Shown here piece by piece: positions 18,692 through 24,828 of a stretch of DNA of 43,970 nt. The notes below the pieces were generated by a model. The model was given only the letters and a program-made list of their open reading frames with translations. It did no database searches and had not been told where the DNA came from. Each line of letters opens with the position of its first letter. Position 1 is the first letter of the stretch. Both the position numbers and the translations under genes were made by a program. Origin of the DNA: Pseudomonadota bacterium (GTDB lineage Bacteria > Pseudomonadota > Alphaproteobacteria > Rhizobiales > Xanthobacteraceae); contig JAEYAU010000016.1 of the NCBI GenBank assembly GCA_023404705.1, forward strand, positions 1 to 43,970, in the 5' to 3' direction.

Positions 18692-19464
18692 CGGATGATG
18701 GCCTCGTCGGTCGCGGGGCGCTCGGCGACGGCCTTGCGCCGCATGGGCAGCGGGATGAGCATGGCGACCTCCTGACGATAGCGCCGGTATTTGTCGCCGA
18801 ACAGCGCGATCAAGTCGTGCTCCTCGAGCTGGATCGCGATCAGGATATACGCGGTCGTGGCGAGCGAGAACACGAGATGGCCGCCCGTCATCACGGGCGT
18901 CGCCCAGAAGGCGAGCAGGAAGCTCAGGTAGATCGGGTGCCGCACCACGCGATAGAACAGCGGCGTCTTGAATTCGAGCGCCGCGGGCGCGCGGCCGCGC
19001 AGGCGGGCGAAGACCTGGGAGAGGCCGAACAGCTCGAAGTGGCTGATCAGGAACGTGCTGACCAGCAGCAGGCCCCAGCCGAACCAGAAGACGGCGTTGA
19101 GCAGCAGCACGGCGGTCGGGTTCTCGACGGCCCAGATCGTCTGCGGGATCGGCCGCCACTGCCAGTAGAGCAGCAGGAGCGTAAGGCTCGCGAGCAGCAC
19201 ATAGGTGCTGCGCTCGATCGCGGGCGGCACGATGCGTGTCCACCAGCGCTTGAACGCCGGCCGGGCCATGACGCTGTGCTGGAGCGCGAAGATGCCGAGC
19301 AGCACCGTGTTGACGATCAGCGCCTCGATCAGCGGGCCCGGCGTCCCCGAGTCGATCGACTTCGGCACCACCAGATTGCCGACGAAGCCGATCGCATAGA
19401 GGAATGCGACCAGGAACGTCAGATAAGCGATCACGCCGTAGAGCAGCGACAGGATGCCAGCCAT
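18688..19464 (-). CDS. mddA: MddA-like methanethiol S-methyltransferase (isoprenylcysteine methyltransferase superfamily)
   Basis: The 258-residue integral membrane protein has about six hydrophobic helices and the C-terminal SAM-binding signature of the isoprenylcysteine methyltransferase superfamily (RHPIYLSFLLAFW, then QLEEHDLIALFGDKYRRY). The internal block FALQHSVMARPAFKRWW is typical of MddA, which methylates methanethiol to dimethyl sulfide and is known in Bradyrhizobium and Pseudomonas. AAGGAGGA lies 6 nt before the ATG. It lies between an EamA transporter (29-bp gap) and the hydrolase (4-nt overlap). The MddA assignment rests on recognisable sequence blocks; a related thiol or other small-molecule methyltransferase is the alternative. 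Confidence 0.8.
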   Translation of the reverse strand: MAGILSLLYGVIAYLTFLVAFLYAIGFVGNLVVPKSIDSGTPGPLIEALIVNTVLLGIFALQHSVMARPAFKRWWTRIVPPAIERSTYVLLASLTLLLLYWQWRPIPQTIWAVENPTAVLLLNAVFWFGWGLLLVSTFLISHFELFGLSQVFARLRGRAPAALEFKTPLFYRVVRHPIYLSFLLAFWATPVMTGGHLVFSLATTAYILIAIQLEEHDLIALFGDKYRRYRQEVAMLIPLPMRRKAVAERPATDEAIIR

Positions 19465-19493
19465 GAGATCCTCCTTCTTGAATGCGCGGACGA

Positions 19494-20417
19494 TCAGGTC
19501 CGCCGCTCGACCCAGATGACGCCCATGATGGCCAGCGCTCCGCCGACGATCTGCGGCGCCTTCAGCGTCTCGCCGAGCACGCCGAAGGCGAGCACGGCGC
19601 CGAACACGGGCATGAGATGGATGAACTGGCCGGAGCGCGTCGCGCCGAGATGGGTGACGCCGTAGGACCAGAGCGGGAAGGCGATCGCCGAGGCGAAGAC
19701 CGCGATGTAGATGATCGCCAGCGCGGTGCTCGTGGTCGCGAGCGCGGCGAGCGGCGTCGATGCGGTGAGTAGCCAGAATGGCGCCAGCAGCGCGAGTCCG
19801 GCCCCGATGCTTGCGGTCAATGTCACGCTCTGCGAAAGGGCCGCGGGCCTCGCGCGCAGCAGCAGCGAATAGACGGCCCACACCGCTACTGCGGCGAGCA
19901 TCCAGAGGTCGCCGATGTTGAAGCTGCGCTGCAACAGCACCGCTGGATCGCCGCGCGTGACCAGCACCACGGCGCCCGCCGTCGAGATGAGCACGCCCAC
20001 GATCTGCCGAGCCGTCGGCCTTTCGCGGCCGCTCAGCACCCCGGCGATCAAGATTGCGGTGGGCGTCAGTGAAAGGATGAGCAGGGCATTGACGGCGGTC
20101 GTGCTCTGCAGCGCGCTATAGGACAGCGTGTGGAAGCTCGCGATGCCGGTCGCGCCGAGGCCGAGGACCAGCCGCCAGTGACGGCGCAGCGCGGGCATGC
20201 TCGCGCGCAGCTCGGGCCAGACGAACGGCAGGATCAGGACCAGCGCCAGCGTCCATCGCGCGGCATTCAGCGTCAGCGCATCCAGGTGGTCGCGCAGGTA
20301 GCGGCCCGCGACGTAGTTTCCGGACCAGAACAGCGCCGCCATGCTCAACGCCAGCGCGGAGAGCCGCTCCCGCACCGCGGTGCCGCCGCTCTGAAGTGCC
20401 GCATCGATTGTGGACAT
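19494..20417 (-). CDS. EamA/DMT-family transporter
   Basis: The protein has about ten membrane helices in two EamA repeats, the usual layout of drug/metabolite exporters. The second repeat includes the block FASAIAFPLWSYGVTHLGAT, followed by the end helix GALAIMGVIWVERR. The ATG at 20417 is taken as the start; a GTG four codons upstream (20429) is also possible, and neither has a convincing ribosome site. It heads a minus-strand operon with the MddA-like enzyme and the hydrolase, so export or import of a related metabolite is a guess from context. Confidence 0.87.
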   Translation of the reverse strand: MSTIDAALQSGGTAVRERLSALALSMAALFWSGNYVAGRYLRDHLDALTLNAARWTLALVLILPFVWPELRASMPALRRHWRLVLGLGATGIASFHTLSYSALQSTTAVNALLILSLTPTAILIAGVLSGRERPTARQIVGVLISTAGAVVLVTRGDPAVLLQRSFNIGDLWMLAAVAVWAVYSLLLRARPAALSQSVTLTASIGAGLALLAPFWLLTASTPLAALATTSTALAIIYIAVFASAIAFPLWSYGVTHLGATRSGQFIHLMPVFGAVLAFGVLGETLKAPQIVGGALAIMGVIWVERRT

Positions 20418-20540
20418 GATGGCCCGCACGCTCCGTGAGGGGCGCGAGCGTGCGTGAACGAGCCGAACCCGTCATGAGGCCGGCGTCCCACGGGATCGCG
20501 GCCGAGAAAGCCAATAAGCGCGCGGGACGGGACGGGCGTC

Positions 20541-21626
20541 CTATGCGAAGGTCTCGGGCGGCAGCGCCTCGCGCGCCCAGACCACGGCCTCGGCGCGCGT
20601 GCGCACAGCGAGCTTGCTGAAGACGCTGGAGACCTGGTTGCGGACGGTCTTCTCGCTCTTGCCAAGCTCTGTGGCGATCGCCTGGTTGTCGAGCCCGCGC
20701 GCGATCAGCACCAGCACTTGCCGCTCGCTTGGGGTGAGCCCTGCGGCCATAAGGCTGCGCGTCGCGCCTGGGGTTGCACCCGGCTCTGAGAGAATGGTCC
20801 GGAACGCCGCGAGGAATTCGGGCCAGGCCGGCTCGCTATCGAGCAGCACGTGGTTCTGACTCTCGAGCGGAACGAAGCGCGCGTTCGGAATCAGCGCCGC
20901 CAGCTTACGTCCTTCCTCGAAGGGGATGCGCGCGTCGTGCCGCGCATGGAACACGGTCGTCGGCACCCGGATGGTCTCGGCGAGCGCCGTGACATCGACC
21001 CGATAGGTCGTCTCGATGATCGCGGCCGCATTCTCGGGCGTCGCCGAGATGCGCTCCAGCTCGTTGAACCACTGGTGCTGCTCGGCCGTGCCCTGCGGAA
21101 TGAAGAGCGTCGTGAACAGCTGCCGGAACGCGGGATTGTCGCGGCCCCAGCCGATGCGGATCAGCTTCAGCAGCGTCTCGGCTTCCTCGCGGTCATGGGT
21201 GCTGCTTTCGCGCCGCAGCCGCCCTTGCGCATAGGCGCCGTGCAACACCAGGTGCGAGACGCGCTCGGGGTGGCGCGCCGCATAGGCGATTGCAACGGCG
21301 CCGCCTTGCGACATGCCGAGCAAGGGGAAGCGCTTCAGTCCGAGGAAGTCGACCACCGCCTCGAGATCGCTGACCCAGGCCTCGAACGAGATCTCCGGCG
21401 GCGACCAGTCCGACAGGCCGCAGCCCCGCTGGTCGTAGCGGACATAGGTGTGATCGCGCGAGAGCTCGCGCAGCCAGTGCGCCCAGACCGGGCTGCGGGC
21501 GTCGAACTCCACATGGCTGAGCCAATGGGTGGCGCGGAGCAGCGGCGGCCCCTTGCCCATGGTGCCGATCGCGATGCGCGCCCCGTCCCGTGCCTTGCAG
21601 AAGCGGATCTGTTGGTCGGCGGTCAT
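20541..21626 (-). CDS. alpha/beta-hydrolase domain fused to a LuxR-type DNA-binding domain
   Basis: The 361-residue protein has two parts. Residues 1-285 are an alpha/beta hydrolase with a complete apparent triad: Ser106 (GMSQGG), Asp231 (ARHDARIP) and His259 (SQNHVLL), plus YDQRGCGLSD near residue 64. Residues 295-355 are a LuxR/FixJ-type helix-turn-helix (GLTPSERQVLVLIARGLDNQ, then KSEKTVRNQVSSVFSKLAVR). It is likely a transcription regulator whose hydrolase part senses or turns over a small ester, lactone or similar ligand. It is divergent from the hydroxy-acid oxidase at 21815, which is a possible target. The domain calls are firm; the ligand is unknown. Confidence 0.9.
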   Translation of the reverse strand: MTADQQIRFCKARDGARIAIGTMGKGPPLLRATHWLSHVEFDARSPVWAHWLRELSRDHTYVRYDQRGCGLSDWSPPEISFEAWVSDLEAVVDFLGLKRFPLLGMSQGGAVAIAYAARHPERVSHLVLHGAYAQGRLRRESSTHDREEAETLLKLIRIGWGRDNPAFRQLFTTLFIPQGTAEQHQWFNELERISATPENAAAIIETTYRVDVTALAETIRVPTTVFHARHDARIPFEEGRKLAALIPNARFVPLESQNHVLLDSEPAWPEFLAAFRTILSEPGATPGATRSLMAAGLTPSERQVLVLIARGLDNQAIATELGKSEKTVRNQVSSVFSKLAVRTRAEAVVWAREALPPETFA

Positions 21627-21769
21627 GAATTGGCCCTTGCGGCTCCTATCGTAGCGAAACCGCGGCCTCTGTCGCCTGCCGATCCGTCCCATCCACCCGT
21701 AAATGCCGGCCGCATCAGCGAAATCGCGTGTTGACTCGGGTCCGTCCGGCCTCAAGAAAGGAGCATCCG

Positions 21770-21789
21770 CGGCTCCCGCATGGGAGCCG
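21770..21789 (+). promoter_or_regulatory. perfect 8-bp stem, 4-nt loop in the leader of the hydroxy-acid oxidase gene
   Basis: CGGCTCCC (21770-21777) pairs perfectly with GGGAGCCG (21782-21789) around a GCAT loop. It ends 25 bp before the GTG start and 16 bp before the likely GAGGAAG ribosome site. A TTGACT hexamer at 21731-21736 could be the -35 box, which would place the hairpin near the 5' end of the mRNA. A role in mRNA stability or as a regulator site is inferred. Confidence 0.45.
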
Positions 21790-21814
21790 TCCCAGGCCTG
21801 AGAGGAAGCGCCCC

Positions 21815-22939
21815 GTGCTGAGTCCGTCCCAATCCGCCGCCGACGAGATGGAGGCGGTGCGTCAGCGTTTTCACACCCTGCACGAGATCGTCGAAGCGGC
21901 GCGCCAGAAGCTCGATCGCAATTTCTGGGACTATCTGATCGGCGGCACCGAGACCGAGATGACGCTGCGCCGCAATCGCCAGGGTCTCGACTCGATCGCC
22001 TTCCGTCCGCGCGTGCTGCGCAACGTCGCGCGCGTCGATTGCTCGGGTCGCCTGCTCGGACAGGAGATGCGCATTCCGGTGCTGACCGCGCCGATCGGCA
22101 GCATCGAGCGCTTCGATCCCCAGGGTGCGGCTCCGGTCGCCGAGGCGGCGCAGGCGATGGGCTGCGGCTTCATGCAGAGCTCCGTCACGACGCCGCCGCT
22201 GGAAGAGACCGCGCGCCGCGCGCCCGACGCCTTCCGCATGTTTCAGCTCTATGTGCGCGGCGACTCGGCCTGGATCGACGCCATCGTCGAGCGCGTGATC
22301 GCGTCGGGCTATCGCGCGCTCTGCCTCACGGTGGACTCCGCGCATTACAGCCGCCGCGAGCGCGACATCGCCAAGCGATTCGTCGCGGCTTCACCGCGCA
22401 CGGCGGGGCAGGCGGACTTCCAGGCCATGCTCGACTGGAACGAGGTCGCGCGGCTGAAGCAGAAGTACAAGATCCCGCTGATGCTCAAGGGCATCTGCAC
22501 GGCCGAGGACGCCGCGCTTGCGGTCGAGCACGGCGTCGATGTGGTCTACGTCTCGAACCACGGCGGCCGCCAGCTCGATCACGGGCTCGGCGCCATCGAG
22601 ATCCTTCCCGAGGTGGTCGCCGCCGTGAAGGGCCGCGCCGAGATCGTCATTGACGGCGGCTTCTGCCGCGGCACCGACATCGTCAAGGCGATCGCCATGG
22701 GCGCGAACGCGGTCGCGATCGGTCGCCTTTATGCCTTTGGTCTTGCGGCCGCCGGCGGCCCCGGCGTGCAGCGCGTGCTCGAGTTGCTCGAGGATGAGAT
22801 CGTCCGCGTGCTCGGCCTGCTCGGCGTCGACAGCTTCGCGACGCTCGACGGCTCATACTTGCAGGCCGCCGCGCCAACGGGCTCTGCCCATGTGCTGAGC
22901 GCGTTCCCCTATATCGACCCCTGCGATAATCGCTACTGA
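21815..22939 (+). CDS. FMN-dependent alpha-hydroxy-acid oxidase/dehydrogenase
   Basis: The 374-residue TIM-barrel flavoprotein would oxidise an L-2-hydroxy acid to the 2-oxo acid. Conserved active-site elements are kept: Tyr40 (DYLIGG), the FMN/substrate region TVDSAHYSRRERD, the lysine in MLKGI, and SNHGGRQLDHG with the catalytic His and the carboxylate-binding Arg, then DGGFCRGTDIVKA for the phosphate. The GTG at 21815 is preferred because GAGGAAG lies upstream; a longer frame from 21728 has no such site and runs through the leader hairpin. It is divergent from the hydrolase-LuxR regulator. Exact substrate (lactate, glycolate, mandelate or another acid) is not known. Confidence 0.9.
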   Translation: MLSPSQSAADEMEAVRQRFHTLHEIVEAARQKLDRNFWDYLIGGTETEMTLRRNRQGLDSIAFRPRVLRNVARVDCSGRLLGQEMRIPVLTAPIGSIERFDPQGAAPVAEAAQAMGCGFMQSSVTTPPLEETARRAPDAFRMFQLYVRGDSAWIDAIVERVIASGYRALCLTVDSAHYSRRERDIAKRFVAASPRTAGQADFQAMLDWNEVARLKQKYKIPLMLKGICTAEDAALAVEHGVDVVYVSNHGGRQLDHGLGAIEILPEVVAAVKGRAEIVIDGGFCRGTDIVKAIAMGANAVAIGRLYAFGLAAAGGPGVQRVLELLEDEIVRVLGLLGVDSFATLDGSYLQAAAPTGSAHVLSAFPYIDPCDNRY

Positions 22940-22978
22940 ATGCGTGTCGCTGCGTCAGCATTACGGATTTGCAATCCC

Positions 22979-23003
22979 GGAACGCTCATCGAAACAACAC
23001 GTT
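22979..23003 (+). promoter_or_regulatory. EcfG-type general stress promoter (GGAAC-N16-CGTT)
   Basis: GGAAC at 22979-22983 and CGTT at 23000-23003 are separated by exactly 16 bases, the published consensus for alphaproteobacterial sigma-EcfG promoters. It sits 35 bp upstream of the BA14K-family gene, which gives a short leader. It is an exact consensus match in an intergenic region. Confidence 0.75.
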
Positions 23004-23037
23004 GGACTCCCATGCAGCATGGACAAGGGAGTTCGAT

Positions 23038-23400
23038 GTGACGCACAAGATCTGTACGTTCGCCGCCGCCGCCGCGCTCGGCGCCACCGCTTTGTTGCCG
23101 TCAGCCGCTTCGGCGCAAGTGGCGCGCGGCGCGCCCGCCCTGGCGCAAGCTCAGGCGCAAGACAGCGCGGTGCAGACCGTGCAGTGGCGGCGCCATGGCC
23201 ACTGGCGTCACCATCACCGCGGTCACGGTTGGGGCCCGGCGCTCGGCGGCTTTGCGGCCGGCGCGATCATCGGCGGCGCGATCGCGTCTCAGCAACAGCA
23301 GCAGGACTGGGTCGCCTACTGCTCGTCCAAGTATCAATCCTTCAATCCCGCGACCGGCACTTACATCAACAATCGCGGACAGGAACGTCCCTGCCGCTGA
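23038..23400 (+). CDS. small secreted BA14K-family protein
   Basis: The 120-residue product starts with a Sec signal peptide (HKICTFAAAAALGATALLPS, cleavage near ASA-QV, residue 27). A His/Arg/Gly-rich middle follows (WRRHGHWRHHHRGHGW), then a glycine-rich hydrophobic helix (GGFAAGAIIGGAIA). The C-terminus is the BA14K motif with two conserved Cys (YCSSKYQSFNPATGTYINN and a final PCR). The GTG at 23038 follows AAGGGAG and gives the signal peptide its proper length. The family is widespread in Rhizobiales and was first seen as an immunoreactive Brucella protein; its role is poorly known. The upstream stress-sigma promoter suggests induction under stress. Confidence 0.85.
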   Translation: MTHKICTFAAAAALGATALLPSAASAQVARGAPALAQAQAQDSAVQTVQWRRHGHWRHHHRGHGWGPALGGFAAGAIIGGAIASQQQQQDWVAYCSSKYQSFNPATGTYINNRGQERPCR

Positions 23401-23432
23401 TGGCGCTCGGAAGCGCTTGGAGTGGAGAAAGT

Positions 23433-23465
23433 CACGGCTCCTGCGGCTTGTCCGCGGGAGCCGTG
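23433..23465. terminator. strong hairpin between convergent genes (probable bidirectional terminator)
   Basis: A 14-bp stem (23433-23446 with 23452-23465; one G-T wobble) encloses a 5-nt CTTGT loop. It lies in the 78-bp gap between the BA14K gene and the convergent coiled-coil gene. There is no strong T-run on either side, so termination is inferred from stem strength and position. Confidence 0.6.
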
Positions 23466-23478
23466 CGCTTGTTGGCGC

Positions 23479-24147
23479 TTACTGGCCGATGTTCGGCTTG
23501 TCGATCACGTGGCCCGAGGGACCATTGACGCCGTTCGGTAAGCCATGCAGGACCATGAGTTCGTTCATGGCGTCCTGGATCACGTCGGGCTCGGGTGGCT
23601 GCTCGCGCTTTTTCGCCGCCTTGGCTTCCGCTTGCGCGGGGGCGCGGACCGAGGAGGTGAGATCGCGGCTCATGTGCTGCTCGAGGCGGTCGAGCCGCTT
23701 GCTCAGCGCCGTGATGGTCTTCTGCTGATTGCGGTCGTTGGCGTCGATGGTGGAGCGTAGCCGCACCATGTCCTGGTGCGTGGCACGCGTCTGGGCCATC
23801 TCGCCGCGCAGACTGCTCACGTCGCCGTCGAGGCGCGCGAGCTGCTCGCTCGTCATCGCCTCCTTGTGCTCGCTCACGCCGACGCGCGTGTTGAGCGTGC
23901 CGACCTCGCGGCTGACATTCTGGATGATGCGCTCGAGCCCCGCGATGGACAGCGCCTGCTGCTGCTGGCGCGCCTCGATCTCGCTTTGCCGTCCGAAGCC
24001 GAGGGTGCGCAGGGTCTGCTGCAGCGCGCCGGAGCCGCTGGAGCTGATCAGGATGCCGGCCGTCAGCGCGCAGGCGATGACGGAAGCCCAGACGAGGGCG
24101 AGCGCGGTGGAATCCCCCTTTTGGGGAGCCGGGGCGGAGGCAGACAT
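23479..24147 (-). CDS. membrane-anchored coiled-coil protein of unknown function
   Basis: I do not recognise a family. The 222-residue product has a short Pro/Ala N-terminus, one membrane helix at about residues 15-36 (ALALVWASVIACALTAGILI), and then about 110 residues of heptad-like coiled coil rich in Gln, Glu, Arg and Leu (residues 50-165). The tail is Ala/Lys/Pro-rich and ends in a short conserved-looking segment (DVIQDAMNELMVLHGLPNGV). It is probably inner-membrane anchored with the coiled coil in the periplasm or cytoplasm. It is divergent from the DUF1993 gene and converges on the BA14K gene across a hairpin. Confidence 0.75.
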   Translation of the reverse strand: MSASAPAPQKGDSTALALVWASVIACALTAGILISSSGSGALQQTLRTLGFGRQSEIEARQQQQALSIAGLERIIQNVSREVGTLNTRVGVSEHKEAMTSEQLARLDGDVSSLRGEMAQTRATHQDMVRLRSTIDANDRNQQKTITALSKRLDRLEQHMSRDLTSSVRAPAQAEAKAAKKREQPPEPDVIQDAMNELMVLHGLPNGVNGPSGHVIDKPNIGQ

Positions 24148-24260
24148 GAAGGTACGCCTTTACACTCGATTTACCAATGATAGACACCAACCGCTTGCCA
24201 ATTTGCTAAGAACCCGGTCCGTGCAAACGCGGCCCACCCGCCCGAGTCGAAGGAATCCCA

Positions 24261-24779
24261 ATGTCGCTATCCATGTACCGCGCCAGCGTGCCGGGCTTCA
24301 TGCAGACCCTCAACGCGCTCTCCATGATCCTCGACAAGGCGGAGGCGCACTGCACCCTGAAGAAGATCGATCAGGCCGTGCTGCTGCAGACGCGGCTCTA
24401 TCCCGACATGCTGCCCTTCGCCAAGCAGGTCCAGCTCGCCTGCGATTTCGCCAAGAACACGGTGGCGCGGCTCTCGGGGGTCGACCTGCCGAAATTCCAG
24501 GACCACGAGAAGACCATTCCGGAGCTCAAGGCGCGCATCGCCCAGGTGATCGAAGCGATCAAGCAGGTGACGCCTGCGCAGGTCGACGGCACCGAGGAGA
24601 AGGACATCACCTTCCCGGTCGGCGGCCAGCCGCTCACGCTGAAGGGCGAGGCGTACCTGATCAACTTCGCGCTGCCGAACTTCTATTTCCACGCCGCCAC
24701 GGCCTACGACATCCTGCGCCAATGCGGCCTGGAGATCGGCAAGCGGGATTTCCTCGGGCGGACCGAAGGGCGGCCTTAG
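24261..24779 (+). CDS. DUF1993 family protein
   Basis: The 172-residue protein fits the DUF1993 family in length and pattern: it begins with SLSMYRASVPGFMQTLNALS and continues with TRLYPDMLPFAKQVQLACD, ending with the conserved FYFHAATAYDILRQCGLEIG and KRDFLG segments. The family resembles the DinB-like four-helix bundle fold and has His positions that could bind a metal, but no reaction is established. GAAGGAA precedes the ATG. It stands alone, divergent from the coiled-coil gene and convergent with the molybdenum hydroxylase gene. Confidence 0.87.
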   Translation: MSLSMYRASVPGFMQTLNALSMILDKAEAHCTLKKIDQAVLLQTRLYPDMLPFAKQVQLACDFAKNTVARLSGVDLPKFQDHEKTIPELKARIAQVIEAIKQVTPAQVDGTEEKDITFPVGGQPLTLKGEAYLINFALPNFYFHAATAYDILRQCGLEIGKRDFLGRTEGRP

Positions 24780-24828
24780 CGGAAATCGCAGGACGGGCTG
24801 CGCACCTCGTGCCAGTCCGCCTTGCAAG

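Noticed and set aside
18692..19243. Upstream extension of the alpha/beta hydrolase frame
   Set aside because: The extension overlaps the MddA-like gene in another frame and is Arg/Ala-rich with no homology. The GTG at 18691 with a 4-nt overlap is a better start.
23433..23465. Possibility that the strong hairpin is a mobile repeat or CRISPR-like unit
   Set aside because: Only one copy was noticed in the window and its place between convergent gene ends is explained by termination.
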